This document shows, in pieces, positions 1-8,523 of a stretch of DNA of 64,000 nt. The position numbers and the translations under genes were made by a program. Origin of the DNA: Rhodococcus sp. 105337 (lineage in GTDB: Bacteria > Actinomycetota > Actinomycetes > Mycobacteriales > Mycobacteriaceae); NCBI RefSeq assembly GCF_012844225.1, contig NZ_JABAGQ010000005.1, positions 186,001-250,000 of the forward strand. Direction: 5' to 3'. How positions within the stretch are numbered: the stretch's first letter is position 1; the number at the start of each line of letters is the position of its first letter. Below the pieces are notes generated by a model. The model did not search any database. It saw only the letters and a program-made list of their open reading frames with translations, and was not told the origin of the DNA.

Positions 1-1
1 C

Positions 2-289
2 TGGCGCCAGCGTCCCCGCCTCGAGGTTCTACCCGAATCCTCGGGACTCGCCGTGACCCGGCTGACGGGACGACGCGAGTACCCGGCCGCGGCGCTGCAC
101 CGCGTGCGACTCGTGGAGTATCCCCGCATGGGCAGGCGGGTGCCCATGCTGGAAATCGACACTATTGATCCTCGCGACGGCTCCGAGAGCCTGATGATCT
201 TCGGTCGCTGGGATCTGGGAGCCGACCCCCGCGAGGTGCACGAAGCACTCGGCGCGCGGGGGCTGGCACCCGATCACAAGCCCAGCTGA
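2..289 (+). CDS. PH-domain membrane protein (Rv0010c-like), C-terminal part
   Basis: The reading frame is open from the first bases of the window, so this is the 3' end of a gene starting outside; 95 codons and the stop are visible. The visible part contains a run reading VEYPRMGRRVPMLEID followed by LMIFGRWDLGADP, which I recognise as the bacterial PH-like (bPH_6) domain of actinobacterial membrane proteins such as M. tuberculosis Rv0010c. That gene also lies next to ppiA, which supports the identification. The membrane segments expected at the N-terminus are outside the window. Its last 16 bases overlap the end of the convergent rhomboid gene. The function is unknown. Confidence 0.75.
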   Translation, partial: WRQRPRLEVLPESSGLAVTRLTGRREYPAAALHRVRLVEYPRMGRRVPMLEIDTIDPRDGSESLMIFGRWDLGADPREVHEALGARGLAPDHKPS

Positions 290-1200
290 GCCCGTAAGCG
301 AAGAACCGCGACCACGACCACCGCCACGACGAGGATGGCGACCGCACCGAGTGCGACCCATCCCGTGCGAGTCGCCCGCGCGCGATCGTTGCCCGCACGG
401 AGCGATTGCGGCCCGTACAGCAGTGCCGCGGTGGCGGCCGCACCTGCCACCAGCCCGCCGAGATGTCCCCACAGGGAGATCCCCGGGATCGTGATGCTGA
501 TGACCACATTCAGCGCGACGACCGCCAGCACCGGAGCGGGACTGCGGCGGAGCCTCATGAGGATCACCGCTTGGGCGCCGAGCAATCCGAAGACCGCACC
601 GGACGCGCCGGCCGTGACGGCCCCGGTCTGCAGGAGCATCACCGCGGCGGAACCGCCGAGGATCGAGATCACGTACACCGACAGGTAACGGGCGCGGCCG
701 AGAACCAACTCGGTGTCGCGGCCGATGATCCAGAGCGCGAACATGTTGATCGCGAGATGCATCAGGCCGAAGTGCAGGAATCCGCTGCCGATAATCCGGA
801 TGTAGTCACCGTTGGCGGCGATCGCCGGCGGCCACAGAGCCCAGTCGAGAAACAGCGGTGACGACCGCTCGTTGTTCATCACGCTGCCGGACTGTGCGGC
901 CGTGACGAGGAAGACCAGGACGTTCAGCGCGATGAGCGTGTACGTCACGATCGGGGTCGTCTTCGCCGAACGTGCGGGCGCACCCGCGATGGTCCGGGCC
1001 TGCGGGGTGGACCGGGCGGCCTCGGCGACACAGTCCACGCAGTGCTGGCCGACCGCGGCCGGACGCAGGCACTCGGGACAGTACGGACGCCCGCATCGAG
1101 TGCAGGTGAGCAGAGTGGGGCGATCGGGGTGGCGGACGCACCTCGGCTGGGGCTGCCGGCCACCACCCTCGGCCGCAGGACCCCAGCCGGGGTTCGTCAT
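274..1200 (-). CDS. Rhomboid family intramembrane serine protease with N-terminal zinc-finger segment
   Basis: 308 residues from the ATG at 1200, preceded by a GAGAAG purine stretch. The N-terminus carries a Cys/His-rich B-box-like finger (CVRHP, CTRCGRPYCPEC, CVDCV, about residues 20-60), then a six- to seven-helix rhomboid core. The catalytic serine motif GASGAVFG and the catalytic histidine motif WGHLGGL are both present, so the protein is probably active. Rhomboids cleave transmembrane substrates within the membrane; the substrate here is unknown. It lies 10 bp downstream of ppiA on the same strand and is probably co-transcribed with it. It is convergent with the PH-domain gene. Confidence 0.92.
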   Translation of the reverse strand: MTNPGWGPAAEGGGRQPQPRCVRHPDRPTLLTCTRCGRPYCPECLRPAAVGQHCVDCVAEAARSTPQARTIAGAPARSAKTTPIVTYTLIALNVLVFLVTAAQSGSVMNNERSSPLFLDWALWPPAIAANGDYIRIIGSGFLHFGLMHLAINMFALWIIGRDTELVLGRARYLSVYVISILGGSAAVMLLQTGAVTAGASGAVFGLLGAQAVILMRLRRSPAPVLAVVALNVVISITIPGISLWGHLGGLVAGAAATAALLYGPQSLRAGNDRARATRTGWVALGAVAILVVAVVVVAVLRLRAQLGL

Positions 1201-1210
1201 GGCACTTCTC

Positions 1211-1738
1211 TCAGGAGATGGTGATGCTGTTGATGACGACCTCGTCGACCGGACGGTCGGCGCGATCGGTGCTGGTCGTGGCGATCTCGTCGACGACCTT
1301 CTTCGAGTCGGCGTCCACGACCTCACCGAAGATCGTGTGGCGACGGTTGAGGTGCGGCGTCGGGCCGACGGTGATGAAGAACTGCGAGCCGTTGGTGCCC
1401 GGGCCCGCGTTTGCCATGGCGAGCAGGTAGCCGCGGTCGAACTGCAGTTCGGGGTGGAACTCGTCACCGAACTGGTAGCCCGGGCCGCCGCGACCGGTGC
1501 CGGTGGGGTCGCCGCCCTGGATCATGAAGCCGTCGATCACGCGGTGGAACACCGAACCGTCGTAGAACGGTCCGCTGGACTCGCCCTTCGCGTTCGCGGA
1601 CTTGTATTCCTTGGTGCCGGTGGCGAGTCCGACGAAGTTTTCCACGGTCTTCGGGGCATGGTTGCCGAAGAGCGCGATCACGATGTCTCCGCGGTTGGTG
1701 TGGAGGGTGGCGGTTGCTGTCTGATTCGGTGACGTCAT
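1211..1738 (-). CDS. ppiA: Peptidyl-prolyl cis-trans isomerase (cyclophilin)
   Basis: 175-residue cyclophilin. Visible family motifs are [19 protein letters not shown], then [15 protein letters not shown] and [12 protein letters not shown], which contain the active-site Arg, Phe, Gln and His of the proline isomerase pocket. There is no signal peptide, so it should be cytosolic, like M. tuberculosis PpiA (Rv0009). The chosen ATG at 1738 gives a product beginning [14 protein letters not shown], which matches the usual length. It is divergent from cwsA, with 104 bp between the two starts, the same arrangement as in mycobacteria. It assists folding of proline-containing proteins. Confidence 0.96.
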   Translation of the reverse strand: MTSPNQTATATLHTNRGDIVIALFGNHAPKTVENFVGLATGTKEYKSANAKGESSGPFYDGSVFHRVIDGFMIQGGDPTGTGRGGPGYQFGDEFHPELQFDRGYLLAMANAGPGTNGSQFFITVGPTPHLNRRHTIFGEVVDADSKKVVDEIATTSTDRADRPVDEVVINSITIS

Positions 1739-1842
1739 TCCCCTATGGTGCCATTCCTGGCTTCGGGGCCTACGCGGTCCTTCCCCTGTCGGCACCGCAC
1801 GACAGACGGGAACACGTGCTGCGGTATGGAAGAGTGGGACGT

Positions 1843-2265
1843 ATGACGAAGGTGAGCGACTCCAGCACCCGCAGCGGTTCCCTCCCCGACCTCGTATATC
1901 CCCTGGCACAGACGGGAAGCCTGAGCGACGCCCTGCATGTCGCCGGCGAGGGCGCGGTCACCCTGGCGCAGGGATCCGCGGCGGCAGGCCTCGTGCTCTC
2001 CCGCCAAGGGCTGGAACTGACGAAAAATGCCGTCGAGCGGGTCCAGGACGCCCGCCGGGAGAAGGCCGCGCTCGCCGCCGCACCTCGTCGGCGCACAGCG
2101 CCCCGCCCGGGACGCAAGGCACTCGTCACGACGGGCGCGCTCGCCGCGGTCGTGCTCGGCGCACTCGCGTTGTACCGGAGTCGGCGGCCGGCGCACCCGC
2201 CGATCGCGCCGGAACCCCCGCGCGTACGTCCGGCGGCAGGTGACACGACTCCCGCCACCGACTGA
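1843..2265 (+). CDS. cwsA: Cell wall synthesis protein CwsA-like
   Basis: 140 residues with a long polar and helical N-terminal part, one membrane segment near residues 94-112 ([19 protein letters not shown]) and a Pro/Arg-rich C-terminal tail. Size, topology and the tail resemble mycobacterial CwsA (Rv0008c). The gene occupies the same position, divergent from ppiA. In mycobacteria CwsA interacts with CrgA and Wag31 and affects polar growth. Sequence similarity in this family is low, so the assignment rests mainly on synteny and architecture. Confidence 0.7.
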   Translation: MTKVSDSSTRSGSLPDLVYPLAQTGSLSDALHVAGEGAVTLAQGSAAAGLVLSRQGLELTKNAVERVQDARREKAALAAAPRRRTAPRPGRKALVTTGALAAVVLGALALYRSRRPAHPPIAPEPPRVRPAAGDTTPATD

Positions 2266-2331
2266 TCCTGTCGGCGGGCACCTCTCTGCCGAGTGCCCGC
2301 TCGGAGTCCCGCACTCGTGCGGGAGCCCGGC

Positions 2332-2508
2332 TCACCGGTGGGCGGGCATCCCCGGGACAGGGATATCCGGCACGACCGGCGGGTCAGCGGGCATGCCACC
2401 GTATTCGCGTTCGGCGCTGCGTATCTCGTGATCGACAATGCGGCACGAGACGAAGTACAGAAGCACGACGAGTGCGAGAAGAACGGGTACGGACGCAAGT
2501 AGGGCCAT
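2332..2508 (-). CDS. Small single-pass membrane protein
   Basis: 58 residues starting MALLASVPVLLALVVLLYFV, a single N-terminal hydrophobic helix, followed by a short polar tail with a Pro-rich end (PADPPVVPDIPVPGMP). A strong Shine-Dalgarno (CTGGAGG) sits 6 nt before the ATG, which is the main reason to call such a short gene. It is convergent with cwsA and divergent from the acyl-CoA dehydrogenase. I recognise no family; it may be a small conserved Rhodococcus membrane peptide. Confidence 0.55.
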   Translation of the reverse strand: MALLASVPVLLALVVLLYFVSCRIVDHEIRSAEREYGGMPADPPVVPDIPVPGMPAHR

Positions 2509-2752
2509 GGTCGCCTCCAGTTCGATCCGAAGATCGACGAGGGTTGACGGGCGGACGCGTCGGCGGTGACTACTCGAGAGTAGGCCTGTATCGCGCACCC
2601 GGCATCTCGAGACACCGCAGCCCCGGGTGATCTGTTTCACACCTGCGGTGCACGTCCTGCGATTACTCACCGGTATCGGTCCGTCCAATCCTGTGACGTG
2701 CGACACAGAAGGGTGAATACTCGCCGGTAGGCAAGCCCTTCTGGAGGCAGAC

Positions 2753-4690
2753 ATGGCAGAAACGCGCGTCACCGAACAGCAAGCCCGTGAGGTCGCCGAA
2801 GAAGCACGAGAAGCGGACTGGACGAAACCGTCGTTCGCCAAACACCTCTTCCTCGGCAGGTTCACCCTCGATCTCGTCCATCCCTTCCCCCGTCCCACAC
2901 CCGACGAAGACGCCCGCACCGAAAAATTCCTCACCTCGCTGCGGAACTTGTGCCGGGACATGAGCGGCCCGACCATCGAGCGCGAGGCACGCATTCCCGA
3001 CGACTACATCCGCGGGTTGGCGGAACTCGGGTGCTTCGGCATGAAGATCCCCGAGGAGTACGGCGGCCTGGGCCTGTCGCAGGTCGCCTATAACCGGGCG
3101 CTCATGCTCGTCGCGTGCGTACACCCCAGCCTGGGAGCGTTGCTCTCGGCACACCAGTCGATCGGTGTACCCGAACCGCTGAAACTGGCGGGCACCCCGG
3201 AGCAGAAGAAGCGGTTCCTGCCGCGCTGCGCGCGCGGCGCGATCTCGGCGTTCCTGCTGACCGAACCGGATGTCGGTTCCGACCCCGCACGACTCGCCAC
3301 GAGTGCGGTTCCGGTCGAGGACGGCCGGGCGTACGAACTCGACGGCGTGAAACTGTGGACGACCAACGGTGTGGTCGCCGAGTTGCTCGTGGTCATGGCG
3401 CGGGTCCCCAAGAGCGACGGGCATCGCGGCGGTATCTCCGCGTTCGTCGTCGAAGCCGATTCGCCCGGCATCACCGTCGAACGCCGCAATTCCTTCATGG
3501 GCCTGCGAGGCATCGAGAACGGCCTGACCCGCATGAACAAGGTGCGCGTGCCCGCCGAGAACCTCGTCGGACGCGAAGGTGACGGCCTCAAGATCGCCCT
3601 CACGACACTCAACGCCGGACGGCTTGCCATCCCGGCGATGTGCGCCGGAGCCGGCAAGTGGGCGCTCAAGATCGCCCGCGAGTGGTCGGAAGCCCGGGTG
3701 CAGTGGGGCAAAGCACTCGGCGAACACGAGGCGGTGGCCGCCAAGATCTCGTTCATCGCGGCGACCTCCTACGCACTCGAGTCCGTGGTCGAACTGTCCG
3801 GCCAGATGAACGACGAGGAGCGCAACGACATTCGCATCGAGGCCGCGCTCGCGAAGTTGTGGGCCAGCGAGATGGGCTGCGCCATCGCCGACGAGTTGAT
3901 CCAGATCCGCGGGGGCCGCGGCTACGAGACAGCCGAGTCGCTCGCCGCACGCGGTGAGAGAGCCGTGCCCGCAGAACAACTCGTCCGGGACCTGCGCATC
4001 AACCGCATCTTCGAGGGCTCGAGCGAGATCATGCGGCTACTGGTGGCCCGAGAGGCAGTCGACGCACATCTCCGTGCCGCCGGCGACCTGATCGACCCGA
4101 AGGCGTCTCTCGAGACCAAGGCGCGCGCCGCGGCGAAGGCGAGCGGCTTCTACGCCAAGTGGCTGCCCTCGCTGGTGGCAGGAAAGGGCCGCCTTCCCGG
4201 AGCTTTCACCGAATTCGGCATCCTCGCACCACATCTCCGGTTCGTCGAACGTAGCTCGCGCAAACTCGCCAGGTCGACGTTCTACGGCATGGCCCGGTGG
4301 CAGGGCGGTCTCGAGAAGCGTCAGAACTTCCTCGGCCGCATCGTCGACATCGGTGCCGAACTGTTCGCGATGTCGGCCAGTTGTGTGCGCGCCGAACGTC
4401 AACGCGCCGACGGCCATCCGGGTGCCGATGCCGCATACGAACTCGCCGACGCCTTCTGCCGGCAGTCCCGGCTACGGGTAGAGGCACTGTTCGACGGATT
4501 GTGGAGCAACACCGACGATTCCGACCGGAAGCTCACCCGCGGTGTCCTCGACGGTCGCTACAGCTGGCTCGAGAACGGCATCCTGGATGCGAGTGAAGGA
4601 ACAGGCCCGTGGATCGCGGAATGGACACCGGGCCCGTCCACGGAAGAGAACGTGGCTCGTCGGATCATCGACACCAGAAACGTCGTGTAG
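2753..4690 (+). CDS. Acyl-CoA dehydrogenase (FadE family, C-terminally extended)
   Basis: 645 residues, longer than the usual 380-400 of simple acyl-CoA dehydrogenases and closer to very-long-chain enzymes with an extra C-terminal domain (from about residue 450). The core motifs are present: LLTEPDVGSDPA, the substrate and FAD segment, and IFEGSSEIMRLLVARE, where the Glu of FEG is the expected catalytic base. It should catalyse the FAD-dependent first oxidation of beta-oxidation on a fatty or steroid-derived acyl-CoA; chain length cannot be told. The start has a good GGAGG ribosome site. The gene stands alone and ends at a strong bidirectional hairpin shared with the convergent lipase. Confidence 0.9.
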   Translation: MAETRVTEQQAREVAEEAREADWTKPSFAKHLFLGRFTLDLVHPFPRPTPDEDARTEKFLTSLRNLCRDMSGPTIEREARIPDDYIRGLAELGCFGMKIPEEYGGLGLSQVAYNRALMLVACVHPSLGALLSAHQSIGVPEPLKLAGTPEQKKRFLPRCARGAISAFLLTEPDVGSDPARLATSAVPVEDGRAYELDGVKLWTTNGVVAELLVVMARVPKSDGHRGGISAFVVEADSPGITVERRNSFMGLRGIENGLTRMNKVRVPAENLVGREGDGLKIALTTLNAGRLAIPAMCAGAGKWALKIAREWSEARVQWGKALGEHEAVAAKISFIAATSYALESVVELSGQMNDEERNDIRIEAALAKLWASEMGCAIADELIQIRGGRGYETAESLAARGERAVPAEQLVRDLRINRIFEGSSEIMRLLVAREAVDAHLRAAGDLIDPKASLETKARAAAKASGFYAKWLPSLVAGKGRLPGAFTEFGILAPHLRFVERSSRKLARSTFYGMARWQGGLEKRQNFLGRIVDIGAELFAMSASCVRAERQRADGHPGADAAYELADAFCRQSRLRVEALFDGLWSNTDDSDRKLTRGVLDGRYSWLENGILDASEGTGPWIAEWTPGPSTEENVARRIIDTRNVV

Positions 4691-4702
4691 GCGCAGAACC
4701 AC

Positions 4703-4735
4703 AACGGCCCGCCCTCGTGACGAGGGCGGGCCGTT
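4703..4735. terminator. Bidirectional hairpin terminator
   Basis: Perfect 15-bp inverted repeat (AACGGCCCGCCCTCG) with a 3-nt loop, placed between the convergent acyl-CoA dehydrogenase and lipase genes. It can serve both strands. There is no long U-tract. Confidence 0.85.
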
Positions 4736-4750
4736 GCGTTCGGGGTCGCG

Positions 4751-6046
4751 TCAGAAGGCGCCGCAGTTGGACGGCGCGGGTGCGTCACGCAGACGCGCGT
4801 CGAGGTACTGGACCGCGTTGGGCAGCCCGGTGAGCAGCGGTACAGCGTGGTTGATCACGAAGCCCGGCAGGATCGGCGGCGTGAGGTTTGCGTCGAACTG
4901 GACGGTGGCGCCGTTGTCGCACCAGTCCAGCGCAAGCTGGCGACCCTGCCCGTAGGGAACCGTGTCGTCCTGCGTGCCGTGCTGGAGGAGCACCGGGATC
5001 TGCGGGGTCAGGCGGCCGATGCGCTGCTCGTCGATCGCTTTCTGGACCTGGGGAAGCCGGCCGACCACCACGTCGAGCGGTTCACCGGTGCGCGTGAAGT
5101 CTTCGGTCCGCTGGAACGCGAGAGTGGCAACGGTTTCCGGAACACACTGGTTCGCCACCGCGGCGAGCATGGCGCGGCCGCGGTCGTTGATCTCGGCCTC
5201 GACCTCGGAGCGAATCTCCGGGTATGCCTCGATCAGCCCGTTGATCGTGTAGCCCACGGCGCCGGTGAGGAGCGTGCCGTCGATCTGCTTCAGCGTGGCC
5301 AGCAGATCGGCGGGAGGGGCACCGACGTAGGCGCCCTTGAGGTTCAGTTCCGGGGCGTACGTGGGAGCGAGTTCGGCTGCGGCCCCGCTCGCACCGCCAC
5401 CCTGGGAGTATCCGTACAGCCCGACGGGACTGTCGGGGGTAAGGCTCGTCCCGGGAAGATTCAACGCCGCCCGGACCGAATCCAGCACCGCGTACGCCTC
5501 GGCGGCCCGGTTCACGTACGTGTGGTGCCCGGGAGTCCCGAGTCCGTCGTAGTCCGTCACCACCACCGCGATGCCCTGGAGCAGCAACGCATTGATCGAC
5601 AGCAATTCGTACTCGGTGAACAGATCGAGCGGCGGGTTGTACTGCACCAGCGCACCGAGATTGCGCGACGGAGCGCACTGGTCGCCCTGTCCGTGCGTGC
5701 CGACCGCCACCGCGACGAGAGGGCGAGGTCCCTCACCGTTCCACACGGTCGACGGCTCGAGGTACGTGCCGCTCACCGCATTGGGTGCGCCCTTCGCATT
5801 GTTCGAGCGGTACAGCAACCGCGTCCCCTGCGCGGGGAACACACCGTCCCCGGTCGGAACCCGGATGGCAAGATCGGACGGTTCGCTCCGGAGGATGTCT
5901 CCCGGGCTTCCCCCCTGCTCCAGCGCGGGCGGCGTGTAGAAGTCGCCCTCGGCGTGTGCCGTCGCCGGCGCCGCCAGAAGTCCCCCCACGAGCGCTGCGG
6001 ATGTCAACGCCGCTGCCGCCCATTTCCGGGTGCTGCTCGTTCCCAT
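4751..6046 (-). CDS. Secreted lipase/esterase (LIP family alpha/beta hydrolase)
   Basis: 431 residues. A Sec-type signal peptide (basic start, hydrophobic core, cleavage near ATAHA, residue 32) precedes a secretory-lipase fold like that of Candida LIP and actinobacterial homologues. The nucleophile elbow is GYSQGG with Ser214; the likely acid lies in HGTQDDTVPY and the likely His in VINHAVPL near the C-terminus. It probably hydrolyses lipid esters outside the cell. The start has a GGAGGAAAT ribosome site. A TTACCG-AC-CGGTAA palindrome 68 bp upstream suggests TetR-type control, although no regulator is adjacent. Confidence 0.88.
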   Translation of the reverse strand: MGTSSTRKWAAAALTSAALVGGLLAAPATAHAEGDFYTPPALEQGGSPGDILRSEPSDLAIRVPTGDGVFPAQGTRLLYRSNNAKGAPNAVSGTYLEPSTVWNGEGPRPLVAVAVGTHGQGDQCAPSRNLGALVQYNPPLDLFTEYELLSINALLLQGIAVVVTDYDGLGTPGHHTYVNRAAEAYAVLDSVRAALNLPGTSLTPDSPVGLYGYSQGGGASGAAAELAPTYAPELNLKGAYVGAPPADLLATLKQIDGTLLTGAVGYTINGLIEAYPEIRSEVEAEINDRGRAMLAAVANQCVPETVATLAFQRTEDFTRTGEPLDVVVGRLPQVQKAIDEQRIGRLTPQIPVLLQHGTQDDTVPYGQGRQLALDWCDNGATVQFDANLTPPILPGFVINHAVPLLTGLPNAVQYLDARLRDAPAPSNCGAF

Positions 6047-6348
6047 ATTTCCTCCACCACATCCCGGACCTAGGCGTGCCTTCGGTCACATGGTACGGAC
6101 TGTAACACGTACATTACCGACCGGTAAGGCGATGCTCGGGCGCAGGACACGAGGTGAGACGGCCCCGGAAACCCGGTCGCGGAAGCTCGGTGCGTGCTCG
6201 GTTTGCACCCGCAGGAAGGGATGACAGTTGCGCGACGACCGGTATGTGGTATGTCCTGATCATGACGATCGGGGTCGCGGCGCGGCACAACCACACGGAG
6301 TGGTGCCGGTAGCAAGATGGACCCGGATCGACAGACGAGGGGAGAGTC
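6047..6348. other. Intergenic region between lipase and Hsp70-like gene
   Basis: 302 bp between divergent genes, expected to hold both promoters. The only clear signal is the palindrome at 6114-6127. I see no credible open reading frame or RNA gene. Confidence 0.6.
6114..6127. promoter_or_regulatory. Palindromic operator, TetR-type
   Basis: TTACCGACCGGTAA, a perfect 6-bp inverted repeat with a 2-nt centre, 68 bp upstream of the lipase start. The shape is typical of actinobacterial TetR operators (TACCGACCGGTA-like). The cognate regulator is not encoded beside it. Confidence 0.5.
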
Positions 6349-7449
6349 ATGGCAATCGGGGTGGGGCTCCGAATCGGAAGGGTCGTGTCCACAGCGGTGG
6401 TCGCGTCCAACGAACCCGGCACTCCCGACCCGGTGGTCATCGCCCGCGACACCGTTCTCCATATCGGCCGGGACGACTCGACCTTTCTCGGTGGCTCCGC
6501 GCGGGCCGACGACGAGGTCCGGACGCTCAGCGGTTTCCTCTCCCGCGTAGGCGACCCCGCAGGACTCTCGGCGAGCGACGGGCGCGTCTACCGCGCGGAG
6601 GACGCCATGGCGACGGCCATCCACTGCCTGCTCACCGAGTGCCATCCCCTGCCGACGTTCGGCGGTATGGACAGGGACAGCGACCCCGGATACACCGCCA
6701 CCTACCCCTCCCACTGGGACCCCGCGACCGTCGCAACCCTCCGATCCGCGCTCGACTTCGCCGATCTCCGGCACGTCGATCTGGTGTCGGACGCGCAGGC
6801 TGCGGCCACCTGGTATGCCTCCGAGATCTCGGAAACGCCCGGTCAGCTCGTCGGGGTTTATCACGTCGACGACGTGGGTTCGACTGTGACGCTGGTGCGC
6901 TCGGGTGTCCCCGTCGGCAAGGCATTCCGGGTTCCCGTCAAGAACGCACCGTCACCCGCAGCCCAACTCGCGTCGGCACTCGGTTCGTTCGGATGGTTGT
7001 CGGACAATCTCGACGCCGTGGTCGTGATGGGTGACGGACTCGTCGCGCGTGATCGCTCGCATATCCAGGAGATCGCCAACAGCCTCGCGACCAAGCTGAT
7101 GGTGCGTAGTCTCGTCGGACCGGGGCCGGAGCAGACCGCGGCGCTCGGCGCGGCGATTCTCGCCGCTGGTTTCACTCCGGCGCGCGAGACGAAGAAGACC
7201 CGGATCGGTCTGCCGCCCTCCTACGATGAAACGGACGTGCTCACCGGTGGCCTCGCGCGTCTGAAAGCCATCGAGGATCTGTACGAGACGGAGAACTCCG
7301 CCGCTGCGGTCGCGGTGACGGTAGAACCGGACACCGCAACCCGCCAACCTCCGCAGCCGGTGCGAAGCCAGGCCGACACCGTGCGGATAGCCGCTGTCGT
7401 GCTGCTGGCGGTGCTGGTCGTGGTCGTCGCCGCCGCGGTCCTGATCTGA
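6349..7449 (+). CDS. Degenerate Hsp70/actin-fold protein with C-terminal membrane anchor
   Basis: 366 residues. The N-terminal 290 or so follow the outline of an Hsp70 nucleotide-binding domain. A beta-strand start (GVGLRIGRVVSTAVV) sits in place of the phosphate-1 loop, VYHVDDVGSTVTLV in place of phosphate-2, and VVVMGDGLVARDRSHIQE followed by EQTAALGAAILA in place of the adenosine motif. The usual Gly/Thr residues are largely replaced, so ATP binding is doubtful. There is no substrate-binding domain; instead a disordered linker leads to one C-terminal helix (about 346-366), giving a tail-anchored or single-pass protein. Ribosome site GGGGAGAG. The function is unknown. It converges with the R2lox gene. 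Confidence 0.6.
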   Translation: MAIGVGLRIGRVVSTAVVASNEPGTPDPVVIARDTVLHIGRDDSTFLGGSARADDEVRTLSGFLSRVGDPAGLSASDGRVYRAEDAMATAIHCLLTECHPLPTFGGMDRDSDPGYTATYPSHWDPATVATLRSALDFADLRHVDLVSDAQAAATWYASEISETPGQLVGVYHVDDVGSTVTLVRSGVPVGKAFRVPVKNAPSPAAQLASALGSFGWLSDNLDAVVVMGDGLVARDRSHIQEIANSLATKLMVRSLVGPGPEQTAALGAAILAAGFTPARETKKTRIGLPPSYDETDVLTGGLARLKAIEDLYETENSAAAVAVTVEPDTATRQPPQPVRSQADTVRIAAVVLLAVLVVVVAAAVLI

Positions 7450-7460
7450 ACCCGCGCGGA

Positions 7461-7480
7461 ATCCCGATCACGGTCGGGAT
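7461..7480. terminator. Short hairpin between convergent genes
   Basis: Inverted repeat ATCCCGA/TCGGGAT with a 6-nt loop, between the stop codons of the Hsp70-like gene and R2lox. A weak, possibly bidirectional terminator. Confidence 0.5.
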
Positions 7481-8458
7481 CTAGCGAGGACTTCCGTCTC
7501 CCCCGTCGGCGATCGACGCCAGTTCGGCCGCGTCCTCCGCACCGAACTTCTCCTCGAGCGATTCCGGTGAGTAATCGAGATCGATCTCCTCCACCGGGCG
7601 ACCGCGAGCAGATTCGATGGCGCCTAGACGCCGCTCGGCCCGGTCGGCGGCGTAGGAGACGAATTCGTCGGGATCCAGCCCGTACGGCTGCTCGTCGAAC
7701 TGATCGTTGACCCACCCGATCATGCCGAGTGCCATCGGAAGCAGCTCGTTCATACGCTGTTGCACCACAGCCCAATTCGAGTCGTCTGCCGCGACGTGCC
7801 GCCGGCAGGTGAAGGTGCCCCACGCCATGTGCCGGCGCTCGTCGTCGCCGATACGCCGGACCAGTTCCTGCATTCCGGGAAGGATGCCGCGCGTCGTGCA
7901 GACCTTCTGCCACGCGTAGTAACCGGTGAGCGCGAGGCTCCCCTCGATCACATGGTTGTAGGTGACGCTCGCGCGTACCTGGTTGGCCGGCGACGGATCG
8001 GACTCGAGCAGTCGCAGCGAGTTCGGCAACTCGTCGTAGAAGAGCTGCCGGTAGAACGGATTGTCGGCGACATAGGGATGTAGATCGGAGGTGAGCCCCA
8101 CCGAGTCCATCCACAGCCGGAACACCTGCAGGTGCTTGGCCTCCTCGAAGCAGAACTGCGTCAGATACATCTCGTCGCCGATCCGCCCCTCGGCCTCCAT
8201 CGCACGCACGAACGGCTGGATGTCCTGGGTGACGGCTTCTTCTCCCGCGGCGAACTGCGCGACGAGGAACGTGGAACTGCGGCGCTGCTCGGAGTTGAGC
8301 GCCTGCCAGTCGGCAGCGTCGCGCGAAAAATCGAGATCCGCAGGATCCCAGAATTTCGCGTTGCCCTTCGCGAAGAGTCGGAGCGGGAAGGCGTCCCAGT
8401 TGAGGCCGCCTTCCCGCAGCGACGCGAACCCGAGACGTGTCTGTGTGCTTCCGGTCAC
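7481..8458 (-). CDS. R2-like ligand-binding oxidase (R2lox, Rv0233-like)
   Basis: 325 residues from a GTG at 8458, close to the 314 of M. tuberculosis Rv0233. The ferritin-like fold with all ligands of the Mn/Fe site is present: Glu73, Glu106, His109, Glu172, Glu207 and His210 (offset +5 from the Rv0233 numbering). The two residues joined by the R2lox ether cross-link, Val76 and Tyr167, are also conserved. It is therefore not a ribonucleotide reductase subunit but an oxidase that binds a long-chain lipid ligand and oxidises an unknown substrate. There is no ribosome site; a TACCCT hexamer ends 6 nt before the GTG, suggesting a leaderless mRNA. It lies 65 bp after the DyP gene on the same strand. 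Confidence 0.9.
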   Translation of the reverse strand: MTGSTQTRLGFASLREGGLNWDAFPLRLFAKGNAKFWDPADLDFSRDAADWQALNSEQRRSSTFLVAQFAAGEEAVTQDIQPFVRAMEAEGRIGDEMYLTQFCFEEAKHLQVFRLWMDSVGLTSDLHPYVADNPFYRQLFYDELPNSLRLLESDPSPANQVRASVTYNHVIEGSLALTGYYAWQKVCTTRGILPGMQELVRRIGDDERRHMAWGTFTCRRHVAADDSNWAVVQQRMNELLPMALGMIGWVNDQFDEQPYGLDPDEFVSYAADRAERRLGAIESARGRPVEEIDLDYSPESLEEKFGAEDAAELASIADGGDGSPR

Positions 8459-8464
8459 ACCCCG

Positions 8465-8470
8465 AGGGTA
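8465..8470 (-). promoter_or_regulatory. -10 element for leaderless R2lox transcript
   Basis: TACCCT on the minus strand, 6 nt before the GTG start. The spacing would place the transcription start at or beside the G of GTG. Confidence 0.45.
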
Positions 8471-8523
8471 ACCCCGCCCCGGGCGTCCCGGAAGCATTCG
8501 CCACCGGCACGTCCGGCGCGAGT

